64,000 nt of DNA from Oscillospiraceae bacterium (GTDB lineage: Bacteria; Bacillota; Clostridia; Oscillospirales; Ruminococcaceae), in assembly GCA_022768545.1 (NCBI GenBank), contig JALELV010000098.1, forward strand, positions 1 to 64,000, written 5' to 3'. Both the position numbers and the translations under genes were made by a program. This document shows, piece after piece, positions 25,461-36,137 of the stretch; within the stretch, counting starts at the first letter, position 1, and each line of letters begins with the position of its first letter. Below the pieces are notes generated by a model that had not been told where the DNA came from, ran no database searches, and was given only the letters and a program-made list of their open reading frames with translations.

Positions 25461-25790
25461 TCACAGTTTCTGTCCGGGACGGGTGTCCTCCATCCGGGCG
25501 ATGCGGTCCAGCCCCGCCAGCTTCATCACTTTTTTAAGCGGCGCCGATACATTGCGCAGGCACAGCGTTCCGCCGAAGCTCTGCACCAGGCGGTACCGCC
25601 CCATCACCAGCCCGATGCCGGAGCTGTCCATAAAAGTGACGTCCCGGAAATCCAGGATCAGCTCCTTCGGTTCGGCACGCTGCACCAGTTCGTCGATCCG
25701 CTGGCGGATCTCCCCCGCGCCGTGATGGTCGATCTCTCCGGAGAGGGCGGCCGTCACCAGCTCCCCTTCAGCGGTCAGAATGACATCCAT
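25461..25790 (-). CDS. spoIIAA: Anti-sigma-F factor antagonist SpoIIAA
   Basis: 109 residues of the STAS fold, with the phosphorylatable serine in MDSSGIGL. When dephosphorylated by SpoIIE it displaces sigma-F from SpoIIAB. The ATG at 25790 gives the normal N-terminus (MDVILTAEGE) and follows AAGGAAGG; an upstream in-frame start at 25835 adds a non-homologous 15 residues. First gene of the spoIIA operon. Confidence 0.95.
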   Translation of the reverse strand: MDVILTAEGELVTAALSGEIDHHGAGEIRQRIDELVQRAEPKELILDFRDVTFMDSSGIGLVMGRYRLVQSFGGTLCLRNVSAPLKKVMKLAGLDRIARMEDTRPGQKL

Positions 25791-25875
25791 TGCTTGTCCT
25801 TCCTTTCTATGTATAAAACATTTAGTATAAATCATTTATTATTTTACAAATTTCAAGAATTTTCCCGGCAAAAAG

Positions 25876-25920
25876 AAAACCCTTATCCCGGCAGATACTA
25901 TCTACCAGCATAAAGGTTTT
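25876..25920 (-). terminator. Terminator after folC
   Basis: A 45-nt imperfect palindrome. Its outer arms, AAAACCCTTAT (25876-25886) and ATAAAGGTTTT (25910-25920), pair with one mismatch. On the minus strand it is followed by CTTTTT. It separates folC from spoIIAA. Confidence 0.65.
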
Positions 25921-25968
25921 GTGTTAAAAAATTTGTCGGAACGGGGCGGCGGCCCCGGTCTTATTTTG

Positions 25969-27261
25969 TCATTTTCTGTCCGCCGGAAAACGCTTTGCCA
26001 GCAGCGGCCGAAGCTCTGCCGCAAGGTAGAGGGAGCCGCAGAAAAACACCGCGTCCTCCCTGTCCGCCTGGGCCAGCGCCTCCCGCAGCCCCTCCCCGGG
26101 GGAGGCGGCCGCCCGGACATGAGGGCAGTACCGCGCGGCGGTCTCCGCCAGCTTCTCCGCCTCCAGGGCCCGGGGGCAGGGCGGCGTCACCGCCCAGAAG
26201 CGGGAGGCATGGGAAGCCGCCAGCTCCACCGAACGCTCCGTGTCCTTGTCCGCCAGCATCCCCATGACCACCAACACCCGCTCCCGGGGGAATTCCTCCA
26301 GGGCGGTGGCCAGCGCCCGGCAGCCCTCCGGGTTGTGCGCCCCGTCCAAAAACACCATCGGCGCCCGGCTGAAGCACTCCATCCGGGCGGGAAACCGCAC
26401 TATTTTTATCCCCTCTGTAATATTTTTGTCAGATATTGCAAATCCATAGGTCCTCAGCGCCCGCAGGGCTTCCACCGCGGTCAGGCAGTTGGCGATCTGG
26501 TGCCGCCCTCCCAGGGGGATCTCCAGCTCCAGCCCGCCGAAGCGGATGCGGCTGCCGAAAACGCCCGCCTCCAGCACCTCGGCCGAGGCAAGCCCCGGAA
26601 GGATCAGCCGGTTTTCCTGCAGGGCGCAGCGCTCCATGATCACGGCAAGGGCGCCCGGGTCCTGCCCGGGGCCCGCCACCGTGACGCCGCCCTGTTTGAT
26701 AATGCCGCTCTTTTCGGCGGCGATCTGTTCCAGCGTGTCCCCCAAAATCTCGGTATGGTCGTACCCCACCGAAGTGATCACCGACACCATGGGCGCTTCG
26801 ATGACGTTAGTGGCGTCAAAGCGCCCGCCGAGGCCCACCTCCAGGCAGACGGCATCACAGCCTTTTTTGGCAAACCACAAGAGCCCCGCAGCGGTGACCA
26901 CCTCAAACTCCGAGATGGAGACGTCCCGCTCCTTCATCTCCTCCAAAACCGGCCGGAGCTCCCCGATCAGAGCCGCCAGTTCCTCCTCGCCGATCATCTC
27001 ACCGTCCACCTGCATCCGCTCCCGGAAATCGAGCACATAGGGCGAAATAAAAAGCCCCGTGCGGTACCCGGCCTCCCGCAGCACGGAGGCGCACATGGCG
27101 CAGACCGAGCCCTTTCCGTTGGTGCCCGCCACATGCAGAAAGCGGAGCCCGTCCTGCGGGCGCCCCAGCACCTCCAGCAGCTCCCGGATGGGGGCAAGGC
27201 CAGGTATCTTTTTAAAGCGCCGGAAGGAATGGATATACGCGATGGCTTCTTCACAGTTCAT
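25969..27261 (-). CDS. folC: Folylpolyglutamate / dihydrofolate synthase
   Basis: 430 residues of the Mur-ligase fold. The P-loop GTNGKGSV is near residue 47, a metal and substrate region lies around SEFEVVTAAG and GLGGRFDATN, and FLDGAHNPE begins the C-terminal domain. It adds glutamate to folates in the cytosol. The ATG at 27261 (MNCEEAI) has GGGAGG upstream and matches the usual N-terminus. It is transcribed with, or just after, valS, a common pairing in Firmicutes. Confidence 0.95.
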   Translation of the reverse strand: MNCEEAIAYIHSFRRFKKIPGLAPIRELLEVLGRPQDGLRFLHVAGTNGKGSVCAMCASVLREAGYRTGLFISPYVLDFRERMQVDGEMIGEEELAALIGELRPVLEEMKERDVSISEFEVVTAAGLLWFAKKGCDAVCLEVGLGGRFDATNVIEAPMVSVITSVGYDHTEILGDTLEQIAAEKSGIIKQGGVTVAGPGQDPGALAVIMERCALQENRLILPGLASAEVLEAGVFGSRIRFGGLELEIPLGGRHQIANCLTAVEALRALRTYGFAISDKNITEGIKIVRFPARMECFSRAPMVFLDGAHNPEGCRALATALEEFPRERVLVVMGMLADKDTERSVELAASHASRFWAVTPPCPRALEAEKLAETAARYCPHVRAAASPGEGLREALAQADREDAVFFCGSLYLAAELRPLLAKRFPADRK

Positions 27262-27383
27262 AAAAGAGCCTCCCAAACTGTTAAGGTGATAAACTTTACA
27301 TGCAAGAAAAGTCTTAAGCTTCGGCTTTTTCGGCCCTTTCCCGTCTGGGCCAGGCTGCCTCCGCGCCCTGGCACAAAGGGGCG

Positions 27384-27413
27384 AAAAAGCCGCCGCGGCC
27401 GCGGCGGCTTTTT
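27384..27413. terminator. Terminator after valS
   Basis: Perfect palindrome of 2 x 15 bp (27384-27398 and 27399-27413), with a GC core and A5/T5 ends, directly downstream of the valS stop on the minus strand. Confidence 0.8.
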
Positions 27414-27420
27414 CCTCTGC

Positions 27421-30045
27421 TTATTTTTTCAGAGCCGCAATGCTCTCTTCGATCTTCGCCAGGCGTTCCCTGAGCTTTTCCAGCTTGGACTTTTCCGCCT
27501 CCACCACGTTCTGCGGGGCCTTGGCCAGGAAATTCTGGTTGGAAAGCTTGCCTTCAAACATGGCGATGTCCTTTTCACAGGTCTTTTTCTCTTTCTCCAG
27601 GCGTGCCGTCTCCTTCTCCAGGTCGATCAGCTCATCCATGGGGATAAAGCAGCGGGCCGCGTCGGTCACTACCTGCACCGCTCCGTCGATCTGCCAGCTC
27701 TCGCCCACCTCCACGTGGGATGCGGAGGCAAGGCGCTCCATAAACGGCGCCCCGCTGCGGAAGACGTCGCCGAAATCGGTGGCGATATAGACATGGGCCT
27801 TCTTGCTGGGGGGAACGTTCATCTCGGCGCGGCGGTTGCGAACCGCCTTGATCACCCCCATGATCTTCTCAAAATCCTGCTCTTCGGCCTTGAAGTCGAG
27901 CTCTTCCCTGTACTGGGGCCAGCTGGCCACCATAATGCTCTCGCTGTCGTTGGGGATAGCCTGCCAGATCTCCTCGGTGATAAAGGGCATCACCGGGTGG
28001 AGCATCTTGAGGATACCGTTCATCACATACACCAGCACCTGCTGGGCGGCTCTGGCAGTATCTCCGCCGGCGGAAATGCGGGTCTTGGTCAGCTCGATAT
28101 ACCAGTCGCAGTAGATATCCCAGGTAAAATCGTACAGCTTCTGCACTGCGATGCCAAGCTCAAACTTATCCAGGTTCTCGGTCACTTCCCGCACCAGTGC
28201 GTTGTACTTGCTCAGCACCCACTTATCCTCGGTCTGAAGGGTCTCCGGCAGGGAGGGCTCGGTAATATCCTCCGGCAGGTTCATCAGGATGAACCTGGTG
28301 GCGTTCCAGATCTTGTTGGCAAAGTTGCGGCTGGCCTTTACCTTCTCCTCGGAGAAGCGCAGGTCGTTGCCCGGGCTGTTGCCGGTGGCCAGCATAAAGC
28401 GGAGGGCGTCGGCGCCGTACTGGTCGATGATCAGCAGCGGGTCGATGCCGTTGCCGAGGGATTTGCTCATCTTTCTGCCCTGGGCGTCCCGCACCAGGCC
28501 GTGGATCAGCACCGTCTTAAAGGGCACCTCGCCCATGTGTTCCAAACCGGAGAACATCATGCGCACCACCCAGAAGAAGATGATGTCGTAGCCGGTCACC
28601 AGGGTGTCAGTGGGGTAGAAATACTCAAGCTCCGGGGTCTTGTCCGGCCAGCCCAGGGTGGAAAAGGGCCACAGGGCGGAAGAGAACCAGGTGTCCAGCG
28701 TGTCGGGGTCCTGGGTGAGGCGGCGGCTGCCGCACTTGGGGCAGGCCTCCGGCTTTTCACCGGCCACCACGAGCTCTCCGCAGTCGTCGCAGTAATAGGC
28801 GGGAATGCGGTGTCCCCACCAGATCTGACGGGAGATGCACCAGTCACGGATGTCCTCCAACCAGTGATAATAGATCTTGTCAAAGCGGTCCGGCACAAAG
28901 CGGGTCTTTCCGTTTTTCACCGCCTCGATGGCGGGCTTTGCCAGAGGTTCCATCTTAACGAACCACTGCTTGGACACCCTCGGCTCCACCACGGTACCGC
29001 AGCGGTAGCAGGTACCCACGTTGTGCTTGTAGTCCTCGGTCTCCAGCAGGTAGCCCCCGGCCTCCAGATCGGCCACGATGGCCTTTCTGGCCTCGTTGCG
29101 GTCCATGCCGGAGTATTTTCCCCATCCCTCGCAGATATGGGCATCCTCGGTAAAGATATTGATGACCGGAAGGCCGTGGCGCAGGCCCACCTCAAAGTCG
29201 TTGGGGTCGTGAGCCGGGGTGATCTTTACCACGCCGGTGCCGAAGTCCATCTCCACATAGGTATCGGCCACCACGGGGATCTCCTTGTTCACCAGAGGCA
29301 GGATCACGTTTTTGCCGATCAGGCTCTGATAGCGCTCGTCATCGGGGTGTACCGCCACGGCGGTATCGCCCAGCATGGTCTCCGGGCGGGTGGTGGCAAC
29401 TTCAATATAGCCGCTTCCGTCGGCGATGGGGTAGCGGATATGCCAGAAGGCCCCCGCCTTTTCCTCATACTCCACCTCTGCGTCGGAGAGGGAGGTCTTA
29501 CAGTGGGGGCACCAGTTGATGATGCGCTCCCCGCGGTAGATGAGCCCCTTATCGTACAGGCGCAGAAACACTTCCTTGACCGCTTTGGAGCACCCTTCAT
29601 CCATGGTAAAGCGCAGGCGGTCCCAGTCGCAGGAGGAACCCAGCTTTTTCAGCTGGCTGATGATACGGTTTTCATATTGGTCTTTCCACTGCCATGCCCG
29701 CTCCAGGAATTTCTCCCGTCCGAGCATCTCCTTGGTGAGCCCTTCCTCCTTCATGGCGGCCACTACCTTCGCCTCGGTGGCGATGGCGGCGTGGTCAGTC
29801 CCGGGCATCCACAGGGCCTCGTAGCCCTGCATCCGCTTCCAGCGGATGAGGATATCCTGCAGCGTCTCGTCCAGGGCATGCCCCATGTGCAGCTGCCCGG
29901 TGACGTTGGGGGGCGGAATGACAATGGTATAGGGTTTTTTATCGGGGTTCGGCTTTGCGTGGAAGTATCCGCCATCCAGCCAGAATTGGTAGGTGCGGTC
30001 CTCCACCTGCTTCGGGTCGTAGACCTTTTCCAGTTCTTTTCTCAT
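27421..30045 (-). CDS. valS: Valyl-tRNA synthetase
   Basis: An 874-residue class I synthetase that charges tRNA-Val. The HIGH-type motif is HMGH (53-56), with PPPNVTG before it, and KMSKS is at about residue 524. The CP1 editing domain, zinc-like Cys pairs (CYRCG; CDDCG...CPKCG) and the C-terminal tRNA-binding coiled coil (last 65 residues, Lys/Glu-rich) are all present. AAGGAGGAG precedes the ATG. No T-box is seen in the leader of about 80 nt. Confidence 0.97.
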   Translation of the reverse strand: MRKELEKVYDPKQVEDRTYQFWLDGGYFHAKPNPDKKPYTIVIPPPNVTGQLHMGHALDETLQDILIRWKRMQGYEALWMPGTDHAAIATEAKVVAAMKEEGLTKEMLGREKFLERAWQWKDQYENRIISQLKKLGSSCDWDRLRFTMDEGCSKAVKEVFLRLYDKGLIYRGERIINWCPHCKTSLSDAEVEYEEKAGAFWHIRYPIADGSGYIEVATTRPETMLGDTAVAVHPDDERYQSLIGKNVILPLVNKEIPVVADTYVEMDFGTGVVKITPAHDPNDFEVGLRHGLPVINIFTEDAHICEGWGKYSGMDRNEARKAIVADLEAGGYLLETEDYKHNVGTCYRCGTVVEPRVSKQWFVKMEPLAKPAIEAVKNGKTRFVPDRFDKIYYHWLEDIRDWCISRQIWWGHRIPAYYCDDCGELVVAGEKPEACPKCGSRRLTQDPDTLDTWFSSALWPFSTLGWPDKTPELEYFYPTDTLVTGYDIIFFWVVRMMFSGLEHMGEVPFKTVLIHGLVRDAQGRKMSKSLGNGIDPLLIIDQYGADALRFMLATGNSPGNDLRFSEEKVKASRNFANKIWNATRFILMNLPEDITEPSLPETLQTEDKWVLSKYNALVREVTENLDKFELGIAVQKLYDFTWDIYCDWYIELTKTRISAGGDTARAAQQVLVYVMNGILKMLHPVMPFITEEIWQAIPNDSESIMVASWPQYREELDFKAEEQDFEKIMGVIKAVRNRRAEMNVPPSKKAHVYIATDFGDVFRSGAPFMERLASASHVEVGESWQIDGAVQVVTDAARCFIPMDELIDLEKETARLEKEKKTCEKDIAMFEGKLSNQNFLAKAPQNVVEAEKSKLEKLRERLAKIEESIAALKK

Positions 30046-30135
30046 TTTTCTCCTCCTTGTCCGCCGTCAGCCATGTCAAAGCCTCTCAGCGTCCAAAATT
30101 TGCCCATGTCATTTGGGCGGCAAATGCCAAAAAAT

Positions 30136-30164
30136 ATTATACGCCATTTGCCTTTAAAAGACAA
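30136..30164 (-). promoter_or_regulatory. valS promoter
   Basis: On the minus strand TTGTCT (30159-30164), a 17-bp spacer and a perfect TATAAT (30136-30141), about 90 bp upstream of the valS start. Confidence 0.75.
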
Positions 30165-30199
30165 TCTTCTTTTCCTTTCCCGAAGCCTTCCCTCCACAA

Positions 30200-30234
30200 A
30201 AAACAGCCGCGGGCCAAAAGCCCGCGGCTGTTTT
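30200..30234. terminator. Terminator after the opp operon
   Basis: 15-bp stem (30200-30214 and 30220-30234) with a 5-nt loop and A4/T4 ends, 18 bp past the oppA stop on the minus strand. Confidence 0.85.
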
Positions 30235-30251
30235 GCGTTTTTGATGCCTGC

Positions 30252-31907
30252 TCAGCGGGTGATCTCCGCGTCGCCGAACCAGAACTTCTCGGTGGGGGCA
30301 AAATACCAGCCGGTCAGGTTCTCGCTGCACATCATGGGGGTGACGTTAAAGTACAGGGGGATGATATAGGCATCCTCCATCAGGATCTTCTCCGCGGCAT
30401 AGAAAGCGTCAAAACGCTCTTTGCCGGTGGTGGCCATACCGGTGTGCAGGTACTGGTCGTACTCCTCATTGCTGTAGCCGTTTCCGGACTGCACGTTGCC
30501 GGTCTCGAACATATCAAGGAAGGTCTGGGGGTCCAGATAGTCGCCGCTCCAGCCGTGGCGGGCAATGCCGCTGTACTGCAGGTTCATGCGGGTGTTCTGG
30601 AACACAGCCCACTCCTGGTTGGTCAGCTTGGCATTTACGCCGATCTCCTTCCACATGGACTGGATGGCTTCAGCGATAGCCTTGTTGCTCTCATTCGTGT
30701 TGTAGAGGATCTCAAGTTCCGGCAGGCCCTGGCCGTCCGGATATCCGGCCTCTTTCAGCAGGGCCTTGGCCTGCTCGATGTCGGCGGTATCGGAGAGGTA
30801 ATAGTTTCCGGCAGTCTCGCGGAAATCCTTTCCGTCGGCATCCGTGAAGCCGTAGGGGACATAGCCCATGGCGGGCATCTCACCGGCCCGGGTCACCTGC
30901 TCCGTCAGAGCGGTGCGGTCAATGGCCAGGCTCAGAGCCTTGCGGACACGGACGTCAGAGAGCTCGGGGAAATCGGTGTTCACCACGTAAAAAGAGGTGC
31001 CGATCCTGGGGTAGATCTCACAGTCTCCGGAGGCCACCAGCTGGGGGATCTCCTCCGCGGGAACATGGTCGATCAGATCCAGCTCGCCGGTCTTATAAGC
31101 GGTGAGCGCGGTGGACTCCTCCACAATCATCTTGGCGATGACCTTCTCCAGCTTGACATTTTCCGCGTTCCAGTACTCGGGGTTTTTGGTGAGCACGATG
31201 CGGTCATTCATCACATACTCAGAGACGGTGAACGGCCCGTTGCTCACCGCTTTGGCCGGGTCCTTGGCCCAGGTGCCCTCGGTGTCGCTGCCCACGATGT
31301 CCTCGCGCAGAGGCATCAGGGTGGCAAAACCGGTCAGGTCCAGAAAATAGCCGGTGGGGTTTTCCAGGGTCACTTCCAGGGTCTTGTCGTCCACAGCTTT
31401 GACGCCCAGCTCATCCACACCCAGCTCGCCGGCATAGATAGCACCGGCATTCTTCACGGGAGAGAGGATAAAGCCGTACTCCGACGCGGTGGCCGGGTTT
31501 ACCGCTCTTTTCCAGGAGAATACAAAGTCTCCGGCGGTGACAGGCTGTCCGTCAGACCATTTGGCATCCCGCAGATGGAAGGTGTAGACCGTTCCGTCAC
31601 CGGAAATGTCCACGCTCTCCGCCATGGCGGGCTCGGGGGAGCCGTTGCCGCGGTCTCGGTAGAGCCCCTCAAAGGTGTTGTTGATGATGTGGCTGCCGTC
31701 CACGGCAGAGTTGAGGGTGGGATCCACGGTTTTGGGGTCGGCACTCAGGTTAAACACCAGGGTGTTCGCCAGATCCTCCCCGCCCGCCACGGGGGTGGAG
31801 CTGCCGCTGTTGGAAGGGGTGGAGCTGCCGGTATCTCCGCTGCTGCCGCAGGCGGCAAACAGGGAAACCAGCATGACCACTGCCAGCAAAAGGGCAATTT
31901 TTTTCAT
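30252..31907 (-). CDS. oppA: Oligopeptide-binding lipoprotein OppA
   Basis: 551 residues. A lipoprotein signal (MKKIALLLAVVML, FAAC lipobox) and a Ser/Thr/Gly-rich tether lead into the family 5 solute-binding fold (SADPKTVDP; the NNTFEGLYR and GYFLDLTGF regions are typical of OppA). It captures peptides outside the membrane for the OppBCDF importer encoded just upstream. AGGAAGATC precedes the ATG. As last gene of the operon, 102 bp behind oppF, it may also be expressed from its own start. Confidence 0.94.
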   Translation of the reverse strand: MKKIALLLAVVMLVSLFAACGSSGDTGSSTPSNSGSSTPVAGGEDLANTLVFNLSADPKTVDPTLNSAVDGSHIINNTFEGLYRDRGNGSPEPAMAESVDISGDGTVYTFHLRDAKWSDGQPVTAGDFVFSWKRAVNPATASEYGFILSPVKNAGAIYAGELGVDELGVKAVDDKTLEVTLENPTGYFLDLTGFATLMPLREDIVGSDTEGTWAKDPAKAVSNGPFTVSEYVMNDRIVLTKNPEYWNAENVKLEKVIAKMIVEESTALTAYKTGELDLIDHVPAEEIPQLVASGDCEIYPRIGTSFYVVNTDFPELSDVRVRKALSLAIDRTALTEQVTRAGEMPAMGYVPYGFTDADGKDFRETAGNYYLSDTADIEQAKALLKEAGYPDGQGLPELEILYNTNESNKAIAEAIQSMWKEIGVNAKLTNQEWAVFQNTRMNLQYSGIARHGWSGDYLDPQTFLDMFETGNVQSGNGYSNEEYDQYLHTGMATTGKERFDAFYAAEKILMEDAYIIPLYFNVTPMMCSENLTGWYFAPTEKFWFGDAEITR

Positions 31908-32008
31908 GATAGATCTTCCTCCAATATTCTTTCTTCTATTCTTGTCACCCGAGAGTTCGGGAGCTCAAACATTTTTTGGGGGTCGGGCCGAAGATACCCG
32001 CACCCGGG

Positions 32009-32968
32009 TCAGTCATCCATCAGATGACAGGCCGCCCAATGCCCCGGCTCCACTTCCCGGAGCTTCGGGGTGCTCTGGGCGCACACCTCTTTGCAGAAAC
32101 GACACCGCGTGCGGAAGGGGCAGCCTGAAGGCGGGTCCAGCGGAGAGGGGACCTCCCCCTCCAGCACGATCCTGCTCTTTTTATGGCTGGGGTCCGGCAC
32201 CGGGATCGCCGAGAGAAGCGCCTGGGTATAGGGGTGCAGCGGCCGGGCATAAAGCTCGTCGGCTTTTGCAAGCTCCATCATCTGCCCCAGATACATCACG
32301 CCGATACGGCTGGAGATATGCTTGACCATAGAGAGATCGTGGGCGATAAACAAATAGGTAAGCCCCATCTCGTGCTGAAGGTCCTCCAGCATATTGACCA
32401 CCTGCGCCTGGATAGACACGTCCAGGGCGGAGATGGGCTCGTCACAGACAATAAATTTAGGCTGCACCGCCAAAGCCCGAGCGATCCCGATCCTCTGGCG
32501 CTGGCCGCCGGAAAACTCGTGGGGGTAGCGGCTGGCGTGCTCCCGCTTGAGGCCCACCTTGTTTAACAGCTCCGCCACCGTCTCGCTCCGCTCTTTGGCA
32601 GAGCCCAGATGATGGATGACCAGGGCCTCGGAGATGATATCCTCCACCGTCATGCGGCTGTTGAGGGAGGCGTAGGGATCCTGGAAGATCATCTGCATCT
32701 CCTTGCGGTAGGGCAGCATCTGCCGCGCCCCAAGGTGCGTGATGTCCTTTCCCTCAAAGAAGATCTTTCCCCCCGTGGGCTCATAGAGCTTCAGCACCGT
32801 GCGCCCGGTGGTGGATTTTCCGCACCCGGACTCCCCCACAAGGCCCAGGGTCTCCCCCGGCAGAATGGAAAAGCTCAGGTCATCCACCGCTTTGACCACC
32901 TTGTTTTTTCCAACAGTAAAATATTCTTTCAAGCCTTCCACCTGAAGAAGCGGCTTTGTCTGTTCCAT
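32009..32968 (-). CDS. oppF: Oligopeptide ABC transporter ATPase OppF
   Basis: 319 residues: Walker [10 protein letters not shown], signature [15 protein letters not shown] and Walker [13 protein letters not shown]. The C-terminal oligopeptide-transporter extension has four Cys ([10 protein letters not shown]...C), seen in this subfamily and suggestive of an Fe-S or metal site. It pairs with OppD, and its ATG is 2 bp from the oppD stop. Confidence 0.95.
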   Translation of the reverse strand: MEQTKPLLQVEGLKEYFTVGKNKVVKAVDDLSFSILPGETLGLVGESGCGKSTTGRTVLKLYEPTGGKIFFEGKDITHLGARQMLPYRKEMQMIFQDPYASLNSRMTVEDIISEALVIHHLGSAKERSETVAELLNKVGLKREHASRYPHEFSGGQRQRIGIARALAVQPKFIVCDEPISALDVSIQAQVVNMLEDLQHEMGLTYLFIAHDLSMVKHISSRIGVMYLGQMMELAKADELYARPLHPYTQALLSAIPVPDPSHKKSRIVLEGEVPSPLDPPSGCPFRTRCRFCKEVCAQSTPKLREVEPGHWAACHLMDD

Positions 32969-32970
32969 TT

Positions 32971-33984
32971 TTATCTGCCCTCCCTTTCAAAGGCGCCTAC
33001 CTTCGGCGCGTCCGGGTGAAGCAGCCAACACCGGGACTGATGTGTTTCGGAAAGCTCAAACAGGGGTGGAACCTCCTCCACGCACTTGTTCATGGCGTAC
33101 CGGCACCGGTAGCAGAAGGGGCAGCCCTTCGGGGGCCGGATCAGATCCGGCGGAGAGCCGGGGATCGGCTCCAGACGCTCCCTGCTCTTTTCCGGGTTCG
33201 GCACAGAGCCCAGCAGCCCCAGAGTGTAGGGGTTTGCGGGCTGGTGGAAGATCTCCTCCACCGTACCGCTTTCCAGTATCATGCCGCCGTACATCACGAT
33301 CACCCGGCGGCAGGTCTCCGCGATCACGCCCAGATCGTGGGTGATCAGGATGATCGCCGTGCCGGTTTTTTGCTGAAGCTCCTTCATCAGGTCCAGCACC
33401 TGGGCCTGGATCGTCACATCCAAGGCAGTGGTGGGCTCATCCGCGATCAGCAGATCCGGGTCGCAGGAGAGCGCCATGGCGATCATGGCGCGCTGCCGCA
33501 TCCCGCCGGAAAACTCATGCGGATAATTCTTCATGCGCTCCTCCGGAGAGGGGATGCCCACCAGCCCCAGCATCTTCACCGCCAGGTCATGGGCCTCCTG
33601 TTTGCTCATTTTCCGGTGCTGGCGGATCAGCTCCACCATCTGGTTGCCCACGGTGAACACCGGGTTCATGGCGGTCATCGGGTCCTGAAACACCATGGAG
33701 ATCTTTTCACCGCGGATCTTCTGCATTTCCTTTTCGGTTTTCTTCACAAGATCCTCGCCCTCGTAAAGTACTTCCCCGCCGATGATACGGCCCGGGTCCT
33801 GCAGCAGACGCATCACGGACATGCAGGTGACGCTTTTTCCGCTGCCCGATTCCCCCACGATGCCGAGGATCTCCCCCCGGTCCAGGTGAAAACTAACATC
33901 CCGCACGGCCTTTACCTCCCCCACATGGGTGAAGAAAGAGGTGCGCAGGTTTTTTACTTCCAAAAGCTTTTTCTGTTCTGCCAT
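32971..33984 (-). CDS. oppD: Oligopeptide ABC transporter ATPase OppD
   Basis: 337 residues: Walker [10 protein letters not shown], signature [15 protein letters not shown], Walker [13 protein letters not shown], and the C-terminal Cys-containing extension ([14 protein letters not shown]). The ATG at 33984 (MAEQKK) has AGGAGG ahead; an earlier in-frame start at 34080 lies inside oppC. It lies between oppC and oppF. Confidence 0.95.
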   Translation of the reverse strand: MAEQKKLLEVKNLRTSFFTHVGEVKAVRDVSFHLDRGEILGIVGESGSGKSVTCMSVMRLLQDPGRIIGGEVLYEGEDLVKKTEKEMQKIRGEKISMVFQDPMTAMNPVFTVGNQMVELIRQHRKMSKQEAHDLAVKMLGLVGIPSPEERMKNYPHEFSGGMRQRAMIAMALSCDPDLLIADEPTTALDVTIQAQVLDLMKELQQKTGTAIILITHDLGVIAETCRRVIVMYGGMILESGTVEEIFHQPANPYTLGLLGSVPNPEKSRERLEPIPGSPPDLIRPPKGCPFCYRCRYAMNKCVEEVPPLFELSETHQSRCWLLHPDAPKVGAFEREGR

Positions 33985-34018
33985 CGGTTTTTCTCCTCCT
34001 ACTCTCTCCGGCCGCCGG

Positions 34019-35203
34019 TCATTTACGCAGTTTGGGGTCCAGGGCGTCCCGCAGCCCGTCCCCCACAAAATTAAAGGCAAACATGGTCAGGGCAATGGAC
34101 AGGGACGGGACGATCAGCAGATAGGGGTAGGAGCGGATGCCGCCCAGGGCATCGCTGGCCAAAGTGCCCCAGGAGGCCATGGGCGCGGAAACGCCCAGGC
34201 CGATAAAGCTCAAAAAGGACTCTGTGAAGATGGCCTGGGGAATGCTCATCATCATGGAGACAATGATCGGCCCCAGCGCGTTTGGGATAAGGTGCCGCAT
34301 GATAATGCGCCATTTGGAGGCGCCCAAAGTTTTGGCCGCCAGGACGAACTCCTGCTCCTTAAGGCTGAGCACCTGGCCCCGCACCTGCCGCGCCATGCCC
34401 ACCCAGTATACCAGGCCTATGGTAAGGATAATGGTGGCAAGGCCTCCGGTAAGCACCACCGAGATCAAAATGACGATCAGCATCAGGGGGATGGAATTAA
34501 TCAGATCCACAATACGCATCATGATGTTGTCCACACGGCCGCCCTCGTAACCGGAGATACCGCCGTAAATAACCCCGACGATACCGGTGACCAGGGCCGC
34601 CACGATCCCCACCAAAAGCGAGATGCGGGCGCCGTAGAGGTTTCGCACCCACACATCCCGGCCCAGCTTATCGGTGCCGAAAATATAGGTCTTGTTGTGT
34701 ACCGTCTTCAGCGGCTGGGTGGAGATCTCCTCCCCATCCACAAAGAGCTGATACTTTGGCGCGTTTTTGTCGTTTTTATTTTTCTTGGCCAGGTTATAAT
34801 CCAAAACCACTTCTTTGCCGTCGATGCTGTAGATGACCTTGCGGTTTATCTTGTCGTCGCGTACTTTTTCCGGTACGCCCAAAACCTCTCCGGAGAGGCT
34901 GACGGAAAACAGCTTGTACTCCGGGTGGACATAGACGTAATTATTTTCGTCAAGCTGTGTCACCTTGAGCGTGGGGGGAAGGTTCCCCATCTCCAGCGTC
35001 TGATCCTCGTAGGAATAGGGCGACACCATGGGCCCTATTACCGCAAGCCCCACAATGGCCACCAGCAGGACAAGGCCAAAAAGCGCCAGCTTGTTTTTGC
35101 AGAAGCGGCGCCAGACATCTGCCCAATAAGTAAGGCCCGGCCGCGTCTCTTCGCTGCGCTCCGACAGATCCTTGTCCAAAAAATCCCATTCTCTTTTTTC
35201 CAT
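34019..35203 (-). CDS. oppC: Oligopeptide ABC permease OppC with an enlarged extracellular loop
   Basis: 394 residues, longer than the usual 290-310. TM1 is at about 38-58, and the motif FGTDKLGRDVWVR that normally follows within about 40 residues only comes at 175-187. The extra stretch (about 85-165), hydrophilic and rich in Asp/Lys/Val, forms an added extracellular domain. The rest has five more helices and an EAA-type loop (AAKTLGASKWRIIMRHLIPN). It forms the channel with OppB. The loop may contact the binding protein; that is inference. Confidence 0.92.
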   Translation of the reverse strand: MEKREWDFLDKDLSERSEETRPGLTYWADVWRRFCKNKLALFGLVLLVAIVGLAVIGPMVSPYSYEDQTLEMGNLPPTLKVTQLDENNYVYVHPEYKLFSVSLSGEVLGVPEKVRDDKINRKVIYSIDGKEVVLDYNLAKKNKNDKNAPKYQLFVDGEEISTQPLKTVHNKTYIFGTDKLGRDVWVRNLYGARISLLVGIVAALVTGIVGVIYGGISGYEGGRVDNIMMRIVDLINSIPLMLIVILISVVLTGGLATIILTIGLVYWVGMARQVRGQVLSLKEQEFVLAAKTLGASKWRIIMRHLIPNALGPIIVSMMMSIPQAIFTESFLSFIGLGVSAPMASWGTLASDALGGIRSYPYLLIVPSLSIALTMFAFNFVGDGLRDALDPKLRK

Positions 35204-35216
35204 CCTCGTCTCCCCC

Positions 35217-36137
35217 TCAGTCTTCCAGCTTGATGCGCGGGTCGATCAGCGCATAGGCAATGTCCACCAGAAACACCATCACCACATAGATGGCCGCAAA
35301 GAACAGGGTCGTCCCCATAATGACCGTGTAATCGCGGTTGGTGATGCTCTCTACAAAATACTTGCCCATGCCGGGAATGGCAAAGATCTTTTCCACCACA
35401 AAGGAGCCGGTGAGAATGGAGGCCACCATCGGCCCGATATAGGTCACGACCGGGATCAGCGCGTTTTTCAGCGCGTGCTTAAACACGATCTTGTAGCCGG
35501 GCAGCCCTCCCGCGCGGGCTGTTCGGATATAGTCCTGCCCCGTCACCTCCAGCATGCTGGAGCGCATCAGCCGGGTGACAAAGGCCAGGGAAAAGCCGCC
35601 GATGGCGAGCACCGGGCCGATATAGCCTCTCCAGTCCTCCAGTCCGCCAGCCGGGATCCAGCCCAAAAGCTCCCCAAACACATACATGATAAACGCGCCG
35701 ATGACAAAACTCGGCACCGTAATACCCACCGTGGCCAAAACAGACACGACATAGTCCGGCAGCGTATTCTTTTTCAGCGCCGCCCATATCCCCAGCGGGA
35801 TCCCGACCGCTATGATCATCAGCGAAGCGACACCACCCACCTTGGCGGAGATGGGGAACCCCGCGGCGATCATATCGCTGACGCGCACCCCCACTTTCTG
35901 GAAGGAGGGGCCCAGGTCGCCGTGAAGCAGGTCCACCATATAGTCCTTATACTGCACCAGGAGCGGCGCATCCAGGTTGTACTTTTCCATCAGCACCTTT
36001 TCCACCTCCGGCGGAAGTGCCCGCTCCCGGGTAAAGGGGCCGCCGGGAATAGCCCGCATCAGAAAAAAGGTCGCTGTCGCGATCAAAAACAGCGTGAGCA
36101 GCATGGAAAGCGCCCGCTTTGCACAATACTTAAGCAT
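35217..36137 (-). CDS. oppB: Oligopeptide ABC permease OppB
   Basis: 306 residues with six membrane helices and the conserved RAIPGGPF and RTARAGGL segments, the latter in the EAA-type ATPase-docking loop. First gene of the opp operon, 13 bp before oppC. It lies behind an AT-rich 560-bp region that must hold the operon promoter. Confidence 0.95.
   Translation of the reverse strand: MLKYCAKRALSMLLTLFLIATATFFLMRAIPGGPFTRERALPPEVEKVLMEKYNLDAPLLVQYKDYMVDLLHGDLGPSFQKVGVRVSDMIAAGFPISAKVGGVASLMIIAVGIPLGIWAALKKNTLPDYVVSVLATVGITVPSFVIGAFIMYVFGELLGWIPAGGLEDWRGYIGPVLAIGGFSLAFVTRLMRSSMLEVTGQDYIRTARAGGLPGYKIVFKHALKNALIPVVTYIGPMVASILTGSFVVEKIFAIPGMGKYFVESITNRDYTVIMGTTLFFAAIYVVMVFLVDIAYALIDPRIKLED

Noticed and set aside
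30046-30135. Possible T-box leader of valS
   Set aside because: The leader is only about 80 nt with no T-box sequence, specifier loop or terminator hairpin.
25921-30369. A 1482-codon open frame on the plus strand
   Set aside because: It lies antisense to folC and valS, both certain genes. Long antisense frames are expected in high-GC DNA, and its translation shows no family features.
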